A stretch of 64,000 nt of DNA from Croceicoccus hydrothermalis (GTDB lineage Bacteria > Pseudomonadota > Alphaproteobacteria > Sphingomonadales > Sphingomonadaceae), in NCBI RefSeq assembly GCF_022378335.1, contig NZ_JAIQCI010000016.1:1-64000 (forward strand), given 5' to 3'. The notes below the pieces were generated by a model. That model made no database searches, had not been told where the DNA came from, and was given only the letters and a program-made list of their open reading frames with translations. The position numbers were made by a program, and so were the translations under genes. Numbering within the stretch: the first letter of the stretch is position 1; every line of letters starts with the position of its first letter. Positions 51,008 to 61,191 of this stretch are shown piece by piece.

Positions 51008-52006
51008 CTATCGCAGCAGGCCGAGCGCGCGATAGGCCGCGTCCAACGTATCCGCCGATGCCGCCCGTGCCCGTTCCGCCCCGGCGCGCAGAATCGAATC
51101 CAGCGTCGCCGTATCTTCCTTCAGCGCGGTAAAACGCTCTGTAATCGGGCGCAGATGCTCGACCAGTAACTCGCCCAGCGCGGGCTTGAACTTGCCGAAA
51201 CCTTCGCCGCCGAAATCGCGCAGCACATCGGTCACCGGCACCTCTGCGATCGCGGCATAGATGGAGACGAGGTTCTTCGCCTCCGTCCGCCCGTCGAGCC
51301 CGCCGATGTCGGAGGGGAGCGGTTCGGGATCGCTTTTCGCCTTCTTCACCTTTTTCATCACCGTGTCGGGATCATCGGCAAGGTTGATGCGGCTCATGTC
51401 CGACGGGTCGGATTTGCTCATCTTCGCCGCGCCGTCGCGCAGGCTCATGATCCGGGCGGCTTCGGGCGGGATATAGGGGTCGGGGAGGGTGAAGACCTCG
51501 GTGCCGCCGCCGAAATCATTGTTGAATTTCTGCGCAATGTCGCGGGCGAGTTCGAGGTGCTGTTTCTGATCGTCGCCGACCGGCACGTGGGTCGCCTGAT
51601 ACAGCAGGACGTCGGCGGCCTGCAGCACGGGGTAGGTGAACAGCGCGACGCTCGCCCCTTCGCGGTTCTTGCCCGACTTGTCCTTGAACTGCGTCATGCG
51701 GTTGAGCCAGCCGATCCGCGCCGTCCCGTTGAGCAGCCATTGCATCTCGGCATGGGCCGGTACCTGCGTCTGGTTGAACAGCACGGCGCGGTCCGTATCG
51801 ACCCCGCACGCGATGAGCGCGGCGGCCATCTCGCGCGTGTTGGCGGTCAGCTGCGCCGGGTCGTGCGCCATCGAAATGGCGTGCAGGTCGGCGAGGAAGA
51901 AGAAGCACTCGCCCTCGTCCTGCAATTTCACCCAATTGCGTATCGCCCCCAGATAATTGCCGAGGTGGAGATTGCCGGTGGGCTGAATGCCCGAAACGAT
52001 GCGCAT
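51008..52006 (-). CDS. trpS: tryptophanyl-tRNA synthetase
   Basis: 332-residue class I synthetase. The HIGH-type motif appears as HLGN in GIQPTGNLHLGNYLGA, the second signature is KMSKS (AAKMSKSDPSD), and VGDDQKQHLELARD contacts tRNA. Length and start are normal. It follows murJ by 30 nt on the same strand, forming a secB-murJ-trpS run. Confidence 0.95.
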   Translation of the reverse strand: MRIVSGIQPTGNLHLGNYLGAIRNWVKLQDEGECFFFLADLHAISMAHDPAQLTANTREMAAALIACGVDTDRAVLFNQTQVPAHAEMQWLLNGTARIGWLNRMTQFKDKSGKNREGASVALFTYPVLQAADVLLYQATHVPVGDDQKQHLELARDIAQKFNNDFGGGTEVFTLPDPYIPPEAARIMSLRDGAAKMSKSDPSDMSRINLADDPDTVMKKVKKAKSDPEPLPSDIGGLDGRTEAKNLVSIYAAIAEVPVTDVLRDFGGEGFGKFKPALGELLVEHLRPITERFTALKEDTATLDSILRAGAERARAASADTLDAAYRALGLLR

Positions 52007-52036
52007 CGATGATCCTGTCGCTGAAATGCTTTGGTG

Positions 52037-53635
52037 TTAGGTTGCGGCTGTCTTCGGCTTCGCGCCGCGCCGCGTCAATTGCGAGAGGAGCGATTTGTCG
52101 ATCGCCCCGACCGCCCAAGCGACGAGGAAGAACACCGCCGCGCCCGCGACGACCAGCACGCCGAGCGACCAGATACGCTCCACCACATTGCCGTCGTACC
52201 GATCCGCCATCGTCGGCATGATGAACCATAGCGCCACGCCCATCGCCGCGACGGCGACGATCTGCCGCGCGATCTTCCCGATGAGCCTGCCGTCGATGTG
52301 GAACCATTCCCGCCGGTGCAGCAGCAGGTAGAGCATGGCGGCGTTGAGCGATGCGGTGAACGCCGTCGCCGCCGCCAGCCCGACGATGCCGTAGCGCGGC
52401 ACGACGTAGAAATTGATGGCGATATTGATGACAAGCGCGGCCGCCGCGATCCACACCGGGGTGCGCGTGTCCTCCCGGCTGAAGAACGCCGGTTGGAACA
52501 CCTTGACCAGCACATAGGCCGGCAGCCCGGCGACCAGCGCGACAACGATATTCGCCATCGTGTCGCCGTTCGCCTCCGTCATCTGTCCGCCGACGAAGAA
52601 CGCGGCCGTGAACGCAGGCGCACAGATCGCCAGCGCGACCGCGGCGGGCAGCGTGAGGAGCAGAGCGATCTCCACCGCATTGGCCTGGAGCCGCTGCGCC
52701 CCGGCGCGATCGTCGGTCTGAATATGGCGGGCGAGCATGGGCAGGATCGCCGTGCCCAGCGCGATGCCGACAATGCCGAGCGGCATCTGGTTCAACCTGT
52801 CCGCGAGTTTGAGCAGGGTGAGCGAGCCCTGCGGCAGCGAGGTCGCAAAGAACGTGTCGACGAACTGGCTGACCTGATAAATCCCGGCGCCGAAGGTTGC
52901 GGGCAGGATCAACACGGCGAGCCGCTTCACCTCCGGCGTGAATTTCGGCAGGCGCAGGATCAGTTTCACCCCCGAACGCCGCGTCGCCCACACCATATAG
53001 GCAAGCTGCGCCACCCCGGCGAGCGTGACCGCCACGGCCAGCGCATAGGCCACCACCATGTTGTCGCCATCGTTCCCGCGCAGGGCGTAACCAACGCCAA
53101 TCCCGGCGATCAGCACCACGTTGAGCAGAACCGGCACGAACGCCCCCGGCGCGAATTGCGAGCGCGCATTGAGCACGCCCGACAGCATCGCCACCATCGA
53201 CACCAGCGCGAGATAGGGGAAGGTGATCCGGGCCAGCGTCACCGACAGTTCGAACTTGCCGGGAATTTCCTGAAACTCGCTGGCGAGCAGCCACACGATG
53301 CCCGGCATGGCCAGCATGGCGAGCGCGGAAAAGCCGAGCAGGACCCAGATGAACACCGCCATCACGTCATTGGCGAATTTCTGTGCGGCAAGATCGCCGC
53401 CCTCGTCCCCCTCGGCATGAAGGCGGCGCGTGTACATCGGCACGAAGGCGACCGAAAACGCGCCCTCGGCAAACAGGCGCCGGAACGTGTTGGGCAGGAT
53501 GAAGGCGAGCTGAAACGCGTCCGCCGCCATCCCTGCGCCCAATACGCGGGCGAGCAGCATGTCGCGCACGAAGCCAAAGACCCGGCTGAGTGCGGTCAGT
53601 CCTCCGATCGTGCCGACATTGCGGACAAGGCTCAC
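52037..53635 (-). CDS. murJ: lipid II flippase MurJ
   Basis: 532-residue membrane protein with about 14 predicted helices that moves lipid II across the inner membrane. The MVN/MATE-type N-terminus SRVFGFVRDMLLARVLGAGMAADAF and FRRLFAEGAFSVAFVP are diagnostic, including the functionally important arginines. It lies between secB (28 nt upstream) and trpS, the typical sphingomonad order. Confidence 0.95.
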   Translation of the reverse strand: MSLVRNVGTIGGLTALSRVFGFVRDMLLARVLGAGMAADAFQLAFILPNTFRRLFAEGAFSVAFVPMYTRRLHAEGDEGGDLAAQKFANDVMAVFIWVLLGFSALAMLAMPGIVWLLASEFQEIPGKFELSVTLARITFPYLALVSMVAMLSGVLNARSQFAPGAFVPVLLNVVLIAGIGVGYALRGNDGDNMVVAYALAVAVTLAGVAQLAYMVWATRRSGVKLILRLPKFTPEVKRLAVLILPATFGAGIYQVSQFVDTFFATSLPQGSLTLLKLADRLNQMPLGIVGIALGTAILPMLARHIQTDDRAGAQRLQANAVEIALLLTLPAAVALAICAPAFTAAFFVGGQMTEANGDTMANIVVALVAGLPAYVLVKVFQPAFFSREDTRTPVWIAAAALVINIAINFYVVPRYGIVGLAAATAFTASLNAAMLYLLLHRREWFHIDGRLIGKIARQIVAVAAMGVALWFIMPTMADRYDGNVVERIWSLGVLVVAGAAVFFLVAWAVGAIDKSLLSQLTRRGAKPKTAAT

Positions 53636-53663
53636 GCCCGGCGTTCCCGTTGGGCCGGTGGAA

Positions 53664-54197
53664 TCAGGCGTTACCGGCCGGCGGGGTGCCCGCGCCCATG
53701 CCGCCCTGTTCGGCCTGCCGCTGATTCAGCTGCTGTACGTAGAGCCCCTGGAAATCGACGGGGTCGAGCAGCAGCGGCGCGAAGCCGAGGTCGCGCACGG
53801 CATCGGCGATGATGCGGCGGGCAAAGGGGAACAGGATGCGCGGCGCCTCGGCATAGAGGAACGCGTGCGCCTGTTCGTCGGGCACGTTGCGCATGCCGAT
53901 GAGCCCGCAATAATCGAGATCGACGATATAGCTCGTGCCCTCGTCCGCTTTGGCCGTGACGGTAATCTTAAGCGTCACCTCATGGACCTCGCCCTCGATG
54001 CCCTGCGCATTGATGTTGAGCTGCACGTCGAGCTGCGGCTGCGACTTGAACTGGTAGCTTTTCGGCGCGTTCGGATTCTCGACCGAGAGATCCTTGATAT
54101 ATTGCGAAATCAGGCCGATCGCGGGCTGATTGTCGGCGCCATTGGCCGCGCCCTGATTGCCGTCCAGATCGGTGAGGATGTTGCCTTCGTCGGCCAT
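53664..54197 (-). CDS. secB: protein-export chaperone SecB
   Basis: 177-residue tetrameric chaperone that holds preproteins unfolded for SecA. The family segments QYIKDLSVENPNAP and ILFPFARRIIADAVRDLGFAPLLLDPVDF are clear, with a slightly extended N-terminus. It diverges from timA, as in many alphaproteobacteria, and leads the secB-murJ-trpS run. Confidence 0.95.
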   Translation of the reverse strand: MADEGNILTDLDGNQGAANGADNQPAIGLISQYIKDLSVENPNAPKSYQFKSQPQLDVQLNINAQGIEGEVHEVTLKITVTAKADEGTSYIVDLDYCGLIGMRNVPDEQAHAFLYAEAPRILFPFARRIIADAVRDLGFAPLLLDPVDFQGLYVQQLNQRQAEQGGMGAGTPPAGNA

Positions 54198-54505
54198 GTT
54201 CGATTCGCTTTCCGTGATGGGCGGGCGGGAAGCGCGCGGTTTGCGGCAGAAATCCGCCCCGTGCCCGCGTCCGCCGATGGGTTCCGGCGCGAGTTAGCAC
54301 CGGCCCGCGCACGCTTCAACCGATACGAGAACCGGCGTAGCGCGACGTTCATGGCGTATATAGGGCGGACATGCGAAGGATACCCATGTAAAACCGCCGA
54401 TATTGTCGATTTGTAATCCTTTCCTATTTAGGGCAGGCTAGTCTCAAATCCCGTCGCATCCGGAAAAATGCCGTGCGGCGCCATGCATGAAACGGATAGA
54501 ATTTC
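54198..54505. other. 308-nt divergent promoter region between secB and timA
   Basis: No gene is seen. A plausible sigma-70-type promoter towards timA is TTGTCG (54403-54408) with TATTTA (54425-54430), 16 nt apart. The left part must hold the secB promoter. Confidence 0.35.
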
Positions 54506-55177
54506 GTGGTCCAAATCATCATCCTTGCCATGATTGCCGCTTTCCTCGGCTACAAGCTGTACTCGGTGCTGGGGCGCCGGGCGGAGCATGAGGAGGAAAT
54601 GCTGGGCCGGCAGGTGCCACGCCCGCAGCCCCGCAACCCGCAGGCATTGCCCACAAGCGAACGGGCCGGTCCCGCGGGGGAACAGCCGCAATCCGCGCTC
54701 GAACGCGCGCTTTCGGGCGTTCCGCTCGGCGCGCAGCGCGGCGTGCGCGAAATCGCCACCGCGGACCGCAATTTCACCCCGGCGCTGTTCCTCGAAGGGG
54801 CGCGCGGTGCCTATGGCATGATCCTCGAGGCGTTCTGGAAGGGCGACCGCGAAACGCTCAACGAATTGTGCGACGACGATGTCTACGCCAGCTTCGCCGC
54901 GGCGATCGACGCGCGCGAAGAAGCCGGCGAATCGGTGCAGAACCGGCTCATCCGGATCGAGGAAGCCGAAATCGTTTCCGCCGAATACGATGCCCCGATG
55001 GCCCGGATCACCGTGCGTTTCGCCGCCGATATCGCGGCCATGACGACGAACCGCGACGGCGACATGATCGCAGGTTCGCTCGACGATGCGGTGGAAAGCC
55101 ACGATGTCTGGACCTTCAGCCGCCGGGTGAACGCGGCGCGTCCGGACTGGCTGCTCGAAGAAACCGGCGAGGGCTGA
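54506..55177 (+). CDS. Tim44/TimA-family membrane-associated protein
   Basis: 223-residue protein with one N-terminal membrane helix (IIILAMIAAFLGYKLYSVLGRR), a disordered proline-rich linker and a Tim44-like domain (about 95-220: FLEGARGAYGMILEAFWKGDRETL, then DVWTFSRRVNAARPDW). Alphaproteobacterial TimA resembles mitochondrial Tim44 and may link envelope and protein-export functions. The start is a GTG at 54506. It diverges from secB and is followed 32 nt later by mltA. Confidence 0.85.
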   Translation: MVQIIILAMIAAFLGYKLYSVLGRRAEHEEEMLGRQVPRPQPRNPQALPTSERAGPAGEQPQSALERALSGVPLGAQRGVREIATADRNFTPALFLEGARGAYGMILEAFWKGDRETLNELCDDDVYASFAAAIDAREEAGESVQNRLIRIEEAEIVSAEYDAPMARITVRFAADIAAMTTNRDGDMIAGSLDDAVESHDVWTFSRRVNAARPDWLLEETGEG

Positions 55178-55209
55178 TCCCCTCGACCCTGTGCGGGAGC
55201 AGGCAGGTC

Positions 55210-56442
55210 ATGCGCGCATTTTCCGTCCTGCCCGCGATGATCGCGCTTTCGGCATGCGCAGTGGTTCCCTCGGTCGAGGGGCCGCCCCGCACTCCGCCCC
55301 CCGCGACCACGCCCGCACCCGTCACGCAAAACCCGCCCGCACCGGTATGGCCAACGCCCTCGCTGCGCGCCGGCGCGGAGGCGGTGAGCGCGCTTGACGC
55401 CGGCCTTTATCGCGGCCCCGATATTGGCGCCTTGCTGGCCTCCGCCGGATACGACACCGTTCGCGAAGGCGAGGCGGATGCGGCGCGGCGGTCCTTCATC
55501 GAATCGTGTCCTGCGCTGCTGTCCCGGTCCGATAGCAGCGGAATCGCGGCCGACTGGACGCGCGCCTGTGCCGCCGCGCCGGACTACGCCGGTTCTGCGC
55601 CGCGGTTTTTCCGGGAGTTTTTCGAAACCGCGATCGTGGGCGGCAATGATGGCTTCGTCACCGGATATTTCGAGCCGCGCATCGCCGGCGTTCGCAACCG
55701 GCAGCCCGGCTTCGACGTGCCGGTCTATGGCATGCCGACCGATCTTGTCGCGCAAGCGGATTACAGGGGCGGTGGGCGCGCGCCGCTGGGCCGGTACGAG
55801 GATGGGCGATTCGTGCCCTATTTCGAACGGGCGGAGATCGTCGCCGGGGCGCTCGACGGGCGGGCACCGGTGATTGCGTGGGTCGCCGACGACATCGATT
55901 TCTTCTTCCTCCAGATTCAGGGTTCGGGACAGCTGATCGCCCCCGATGGTTCGGTCCTGCGCATCGGCTATGCCGGGCAGAACGGGCGCGGCTATACCGC
56001 CATCGGTCGCACATTGCGCGAACGCGGCGTGTTCGCCCCGGGCGAAGCGACGATGCAGGGGATTGTCGATTGGCTCCGCGCCAATCCGGGCGAGGCCGAT
56101 GCGGTCATGAACGAGAATCAAAGCTGGGTCTTCTTTCGCGAGCTGACAGGCGACGGACCGCTGGGTGCGCTGGGCGTGCCGGTCCGTCCGCGGGTCAGTG
56201 TCGCGGCCGATCCGCGTTTCACCCCGCTCGGCGCGCCGGTGTGGATCGACGCGGCGAATGACCGTGCCGACGGGCTCTGGATTGCGCAGGATACCGGCGG
56301 CGCGATCAAGGGGGCGGGCCGGTTCGACACGTTCTGGGGCGCGGGCGAGATGGCGAAGGCCACCGCCGGCGCGATGAGCAGCGAGGCGCGCACGCTTCTG
56401 CTCCTGCCCAAGGGGACGCTGGCGCGTATCGCGCCGCGATGA
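55210..56442 (+). CDS. mltA: MltA-type membrane-bound lytic murein transglycosylase
   Basis: 410-residue lipoprotein with lipobox cysteine C16 (MIALSAC) and a proline-rich linker. The MltA domain includes FFREFFETAIVGG and FVTGYFEPRIAG, and a C-terminal 3D domain carries conserved aspartates in VWIDAANDRADGLWIAQDTGGAIKG. It cleaves glycan strands to 1,6-anhydro products. Its stop overlaps the smr start by four bases. The order timA-mltA-smr is conserved among relatives. Confidence 0.93.
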   Translation: MRAFSVLPAMIALSACAVVPSVEGPPRTPPPATTPAPVTQNPPAPVWPTPSLRAGAEAVSALDAGLYRGPDIGALLASAGYDTVREGEADAARRSFIESCPALLSRSDSSGIAADWTRACAAAPDYAGSAPRFFREFFETAIVGGNDGFVTGYFEPRIAGVRNRQPGFDVPVYGMPTDLVAQADYRGGGRAPLGRYEDGRFVPYFERAEIVAGALDGRAPVIAWVADDIDFFFLQIQGSGQLIAPDGSVLRIGYAGQNGRGYTAIGRTLRERGVFAPGEATMQGIVDWLRANPGEADAVMNENQSWVFFRELTGDGPLGALGVPVRPRVSVAADPRFTPLGAPVWIDAANDRADGLWIAQDTGGAIKGAGRFDTFWGAGEMAKATAGAMSSEARTLLLLPKGTLARIAPR

Positions 56443-56996
56443 GGCCGCCAAGGGGATTGAGCGCGGAGGAGCAGCGCGCCTGGGCCGCGCTTGCCGCGAC
56501 GGTGACGCCGATGGATGGACGTCAACGGCCCGCGACGCCTCCGCCGGCGAAGGGAGCGAAACCCGCGCCCCCCCCGCCAAAACCGGCAAAGACGCAACGC
56601 CGCATGCCGCCACGCGCCACCCCGCAGCCCGTGCCCATGCGCGAAGGGGGCGGCACGCTCGATTCGTCCTGGGAAAAACGCATGAGCCGCGCCGCCATCG
56701 CGCCCGATTTCACGCTCGACCTGCATGGCCACACGCTCGACACCGCCTATCGCCGGCTGGATCGCGGGCTGGCACAGGCCAAGGCGATGGGCGCGCGCGT
56801 GGTGCTGGTCGTCACGGGTAAGGCGCGGCCCGTCGATGCCGCCGACCGGGCCGAAAGACGCGGCGCCATTCGCGCGAAATTCCTCGACTGGCTGGCGGCT
56901 GGGCCGCATGCGTCCGACATCGTCGCGGTACGCAATGCCCATCGCCGCCACGGGGGCGAGGGTGCGGTCTATCTGGTCCTGCGAAAACGGCGATAG
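56439..56996 (+). CDS. Smr-domain protein
   Basis: 185-residue protein with a proline/alanine-rich N-terminal half and a C-terminal Smr domain (about 90-185). The signature DLHGHTLDTAYRRLDRG and the VVTGKARPVD and AHRRHGGEGAVYLVLRK segments match the MutS2 C-terminal nuclease-like domain. It is small and lacks the MutS part. The cellular role of stand-alone Smr proteins of this type is not known. It overlaps mltA. Confidence 0.88.
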   Translation: MRPPRGLSAEEQRAWAALAATVTPMDGRQRPATPPPAKGAKPAPPPPKPAKTQRRMPPRATPQPVPMREGGGTLDSSWEKRMSRAAIAPDFTLDLHGHTLDTAYRRLDRGLAQAKAMGARVVLVVTGKARPVDAADRAERRGAIRAKFLDWLAAGPHASDIVAVRNAHRRHGGEGAVYLVLRKRR

Positions 56997-57005
56997 GCGC
57001 GCATG

Positions 57006-57038
57006 AAAAAGGGCGACGACCGCAATGGCCGCCGCCCC
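57006..57038 (-). terminator. rho-independent terminator of ahpF
   Basis: On the minus strand an imperfect GC-rich hairpin (pairing 57011-57021 with 57027-57037, two mismatches) is followed by TTTTT, 23 nt after the ahpF stop. Confidence 0.7.
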
Positions 57039-57060
57039 GCTTCCGGTCAATCGCGCCGGT

Positions 57061-58659
57061 TCAGGCGGCCTGCGCCGCCGCGGCAATCTCCTCCGCCGGT
57101 TCGGTGCGGATGATATAGTCGAACGCCGACAAAGCCGCCTTCGACCCTTCGCCCATGGCGATGACGATCTGCTTGTACGGCACGGTGGTCACGTCGCCCG
57201 CCGCAAACACGCCAGGCAGGTTGGTGGCGCCGCGCTCGTCGATCTTCACCTCGCCGCGATCCGACAATTCGACGCCGCTGTCCTTCAGCCACTCGCTATT
57301 GGGGACGAGCCCGATCTGCACGAACACGCCGTCGAGATCGACCTTGCGCTGCTCGCCGCTGTCGCGATCCTTGTAGACGAGGCCGTTCATCTTCTTGCCA
57401 TCGCCGGTGATCTCGGTGGTCTGCGCAGAGGTGACGATCTCGACATTGGCAAAGCTTTTCAGCTTGTCGACCAGCACCGAATCGGCCCGCAGCTGGCTGT
57501 CGAATTCGATCAGCGTGACGTGGCCGACGATATTGGCGAGGTCGATCGCCGCCTCCACGCCGGAATTGCCGCCGCCGATCACGCCGACGCGCTTGCCTTT
57601 ATACAGCGGCCCGTCGCAGTGCGGGCAATAGGCGACGCCCTTGTTCTTGTATTCATCCTCACCCGGCACGCCGAGCTGGCGCCAGCGCGCGCCGGTGGTG
57701 ATGATGACCGACCGCGCCTTCAGCGATGCGCCATTGTCGAACATGATTTCGTGCAATCCGCCCTTCTGCGTGGCCGGCACGAATTTCGACGCGTTCTGAA
57801 GGTTCATCACGTCGATGTCATATTGCGCGACATGGTTTTCGAGTGCCGCGGCAAGCTTCGGGCCTTCGGTATAATCGACGGAGATGAAATTCTCGATCCC
57901 CATGGTGTCCATCACTTGCCCGCCGAAACGCTGTGCCGCGATGCCGGTGCTGAACCCTTTTCGCGCGGTATAGATCGCCGCCGACGCCCCCGCCGGACCG
58001 CCGCCGATGACGAGCACCTCGAACGCGTCTTTCGCCGCGAGCTTTTCCGCCGCACGTGCCGACGCGCCGGTGTCCACCTTGGCCAGGATTTCCTTCACGT
58101 CCATGCGCCCGTTCGCAAAGGGTTCGCCGTTGAGATAGACGGCGGGCACGGCCATGACGTCGCGCTTTTCGACCTCGTCCTTGTACGTGCCGCCCTCGAT
58201 CAGCGTGGCGGTGACATTGGGGTTGTAGATCGCCATCAGCGTCAGTGCCTGCACCACGTCCGGGCAATTGTGGCAGGACAGTGAAAAATACATCTCGAAA
58301 TCGAACTGGCCGTCGAGATTGCGGATCTGTTCGATCACATCGGCATCGACCTTGGGCGGATGGCCGCCCGCCCACAACAGCGCGAGCACCAGCGAGGTGA
58401 ACTCGTGCCCCAGCGGCAGGCCCGCAAAGGTGACCGACGCCGAATGATCGTCGGCGCGGCGAATGTCGAAGCTGGGCTTGCGGGCGTTCGTGCCGCCCTC
58501 GACCACCGTGACCTTGTTCGACTGGGACGCGATTTCGTCCAGCAGTTCCTTCGTTTCCACTGATTTCGCATCGTCGCCAAGGCTGGCGACAAGCTCGATC
58601 GGCGTCTTGAGATTGCCGAGATAGTTTTGCAACTGCTGCTTCAGATTGGCGTCGAGCAT
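57061..58659 (-). CDS. ahpF: alkyl hydroperoxide reductase flavoprotein subunit
   Basis: 532-residue reductase that regenerates AhpC. The N-terminal thioredoxin-like domain holds the relay pair in SCHNCPDVV, the FAD domain has [14 protein letters not shown], and the thioredoxin-reductase-type redox motif is YCPHCDGP. The NAD(P) motif is [14 protein letters not shown]. The start [10 protein letters not shown] at 58659 is canonical. It lies 117 nt downstream of ahpC, and the two form the peroxide-defence operon. Confidence 0.95.
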   Translation of the reverse strand: MLDANLKQQLQNYLGNLKTPIELVASLGDDAKSVETKELLDEIASQSNKVTVVEGGTNARKPSFDIRRADDHSASVTFAGLPLGHEFTSLVLALLWAGGHPPKVDADVIEQIRNLDGQFDFEMYFSLSCHNCPDVVQALTLMAIYNPNVTATLIEGGTYKDEVEKRDVMAVPAVYLNGEPFANGRMDVKEILAKVDTGASARAAEKLAAKDAFEVLVIGGGPAGASAAIYTARKGFSTGIAAQRFGGQVMDTMGIENFISVDYTEGPKLAAALENHVAQYDIDVMNLQNASKFVPATQKGGLHEIMFDNGASLKARSVIITTGARWRQLGVPGEDEYKNKGVAYCPHCDGPLYKGKRVGVIGGGNSGVEAAIDLANIVGHVTLIEFDSQLRADSVLVDKLKSFANVEIVTSAQTTEITGDGKKMNGLVYKDRDSGEQRKVDLDGVFVQIGLVPNSEWLKDSGVELSDRGEVKIDERGATNLPGVFAAGDVTTVPYKQIVIAMGEGSKAALSAFDYIIRTEPAEEIAAAAQAA

Positions 58660-58776
58660 GTCTGTGTCCTGTAATGCTGATTGTTGCGCGGGGGCCGGAC
58701 GCAACACGGCCCGGGGCGGCGTATCCCACCCCGGGCCGCGCGCATCGTCATGGCCCTTGTCGAAAGGGCGAAGCGA

Positions 58777-59343
58777 TTAGATCTTGCCGACGAGATCCAG
58801 CGAAGGCGCCAGCGTATCGCTGCCTTCTTCCCAGTTCGCGGGGCAGACCTGACCCGGGTTGGCGCGGACATATTGCGCGGCCTTGATCTTGCGGACCAGT
58901 TCCTTGGCGTTGCGGCCGACGCCCTCGCTCGTGATTTCCATCACCTGGATCACGCCGTCGGGATCGACGAGGAAGGTCGCACGATCGGCGAGGCCCATTT
59001 CCTCACGCAGGACGCCGAAATTGTTCGACAGCGTGTGGAGCTGATCGCCGAGCATCGGGAACTTGATCTTGCCGATCTTGTCCGAGGTGTCGTGCCATGC
59101 CTTGTGGCTGAAATGCGTGTCGGTCGAAACCGAGTACACCTCGACGTCCATGTTCTTCAGCGTGTCGTACTGACCGGCGAGATCTTCAAGCTCGGTCGGG
59201 CAGACGAAGGTGAAGTCGGCGGGATAGAAGAAGAATACCGACCAGTGACCCTTTACGTCGCTGTCCGAAACCTCGAAGAAATCCTTGCCTTCCTGGTAGG
59301 CGGTGGCGTTGAACGGCTTGATCTGGCTTCCGATGATACCCAT
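58777..59343 (-). CDS. ahpC: alkyl hydroperoxide reductase peroxiredoxin subunit
   Basis: 188-residue typical 2-Cys peroxiredoxin. The peroxidatic cysteine is C48 in [11 protein letters not shown] and the resolving cysteine is in [11 protein letters not shown] near the C-terminus. It detoxifies H2O2 and organic peroxides. The ATG at 59343 has an AGGAGA site. It is the first gene of the ahpC-ahpF operon, and an OxyR-like repeat lies about 100-135 nt upstream. Confidence 0.95.
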   Translation of the reverse strand: MGIIGSQIKPFNATAYQEGKDFFEVSDSDVKGHWSVFFFYPADFTFVCPTELEDLAGQYDTLKNMDVEVYSVSTDTHFSHKAWHDTSDKIGKIKFPMLGDQLHTLSNNFGVLREEMGLADRATFLVDPDGVIQVMEITSEGVGRNAKELVRKIKAAQYVRANPGQVCPANWEEGSDTLAPSLDLVGKI

Positions 59344-59440
59344 GCGGTCTTCTCCTGTTTTGGTGAGGAAAAGCGCGGCAGCAGCGCCGCACCCTTCGAA
59401 TTTCTGATGCTGAGATAGGTGCGGCCCCGCCAAAACCCAA

Positions 59441-59478
59441 GCGGCAAAAAGCGATGATATTAATCGACTAAACCGATG
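59441..59478 (-). promoter_or_regulatory. OxyR-like tetranucleotide repeat upstream of ahpC
   Basis: On the minus strand ATCG-N7-CGAT-N7-ATCG-N7-CCGC follows the OxyR layout ATAG-N7-CTAT-N7-ATAG-N7-CTAT. The spacing is exact, but the sequence differs from consensus and the fourth element is poor. TAATAT within it may also be part of a promoter. Confidence 0.35.
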
Positions 59479-59550
59479 AAACCTTTTGCGTCAGCCGAAA
59501 CGTTCGATCAACGCGGCAAGTCGTTGATACGAGGCGAAATACGAAAGGTT

Positions 59551-60645
59551 TCAAAGTTCGCCCGGCCCGCATTGCGCCCGATGCAACATCGCATGATCGG
59601 CGAGGACAAGCGCCATCATCGCCTCGACCACCGGCACGCCGCGGATGCCGACGCACGGATCGTGGCGCCCTTTCGTCACGATTTAGCCGGCCCCGCCATC
59701 GCGCGTGACGGTCGGCACGGGGATCAGGATGGACGAGGTCGGCTTGAACGCGACCCGCACGCGGACGGGTTGCCCCGTTGAAATGCCGCCGGCGATGCCC
59801 CCTGCGTGATTGGCGGCGAAGGTCACGCCGTCCTCGCCGGGGCGCATAGGGTCGGCATTTTCCTCCCCGCGAAGTGCCGCCGCGCCAAACCCGTCGCCGA
59901 TTTCCACGCCCTTTACCGCGTTGATGCCCATCATCGCGGCGGCAAGATCGGCGTCCAGCTTGCCATAGACGGGCGCCCCCCATCCCGCGGGCACGCCGGA
60001 TGCCTCGCATTCGACCACCGCGCCGAGGGAGGAGCCGGCCTTGCGCGCATCGTCCACCGCCCTGGTCCAGCGTTCGGCGGCCTCGGCATCGGGACAGAAG
60101 AACGGGTTGTTGCCGATTTCTTCCGTATCGAAATTCGACAGGTCGATTGCGTCGCCGCCGATGGCCGACACCCATGCGCGGATCGTAACCCCGCCCACGA
60201 TCCGCCGCGCCACGGCGCCCGCCGCGACGCGTGCCGCGGTTTCGCGCGCACTGCTTCGCCCGCCGCCGCGATAATCGCGAAAGCCATATTTCGCGTCATA
60301 GGCATAATCGGCATGGCCGGGGCGATAGCTTTGCGCGACGTCCGAATAATCTTTCGAGCGTTGATCGGTGTTTTCGATCATGAGCGAGATTGGCGTTCCG
60401 GTCGTACGCTGTATCCCATCCTCGCCTGCAAATACGCCCGACAGGATGCGCACCGCGTCGGGTTCGCGCCGCTGCGTCGTGAAACGGCTGGTGCCGGGGC
60501 GGCGTGCATCGAGGAACGGTTGTATGTCGGTTTCGCAAAGTGCGAGCCCCGGCGGGCAACCGTCCAGCACGGCGCCGAGCGCGGGCCCATGGCTTTCCCC
60601 CCATGTGGTAAAGCGCAGCACGCGGCCGAAAGTGTTGACGCTCAT
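59551..60645 (-). pseudogene. aroC: chorismate synthase gene interrupted by an in-frame TAA
   Basis: Chorismate synthase, the last step of the shikimate pathway. Residues 1-320 are a normal AroC N-terminal part ([64 protein letters not shown]). A TAA at 59683-59685 then follows TVTRDGGAG. The same frame continues with [15 protein letters not shown] and [16 protein letters not shown] to a proper stop at 59551. The downstream block contains conserved active-site arginine and histidine, so a product ending at the TAA would be inactive. The expected codon is probably GAA (Glu). No second aroC is in the window. It is either a nonsense mutation or a one-base sequence error. Confidence 0.88.
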
Positions 60646-60735
60646 TTCCAGGCCCCCGCATTCCTATAGGATGACAGGGGCGCTTTTGGCGGTTTGCGCG
60701 CAAATGTCCACCGCAACCGATCGAACGTGCGGCGG

Positions 60736-61191
60736 TCAGGCGATATGCGCGACGATCGTGGTGTCGCCGTGTTCGGTGATGTCGCGCGACACGCACAGGA
60801 TCGACACCACCGGTCCCGCCCGCGAAATCAGCGGCTTGAGATTGACCGACCAGCGTCGCGGCGTGCCGAGCGCCGTCGGGCAGTGCGCTTCGAACATGCG
60901 CGGCGTTCCGGAGAGTGCTTCCATGAATTCACGTTGCACGAACTGCCTGGATCGTTCGGGCCAGATCTCCCACCAGATCTTTCCGAGGAAGTCATTTTCA
61001 TGCGACAGCTCCAGCGCCCGCAACCCGCCGCAATTGATATGCTCCAGCGTGCCGTCCACGCCCAGGATCTTGACACAATCCGCGCTCTGCAGCAGCAGGT
61101 CGATCGCAACATCGCCGTGCGAAAGCATGATGTCTTCATACAGTGGAAGGGAGATCGTGTTTGGAAGATCCCTTCGAGGTTTCTGTTTCAT
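60736..61191 (-). CDS. PAS-domain protein
   Basis: About 151 residues, essentially one PAS domain (about 30-140: SADCVKILGVDGTLEHINCGG, then GKIWWEIWPE, then VSILCVSRDITEH), with no kinase or output domain. It may be a sensor subunit that works with separate signalling proteins. The start is uncertain: ATG at 61191 is used; GTG at 61233 or ATG at 61128 are alternatives, none with a clear ribosome-binding site. It lies downstream of the Spx-like gene on the opposite strand and 90 nt upstream of aroC on the same strand. Confidence 0.7.
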   Translation of the reverse strand: MKQKPRRDLPNTISLPLYEDIMLSHGDVAIDLLLQSADCVKILGVDGTLEHINCGGLRALELSHENDFLGKIWWEIWPERSRQFVQREFMEALSGTPRMFEAHCPTALGTPRRWSVNLKPLISRAGPVVSILCVSRDITEHGDTTIVAHIA

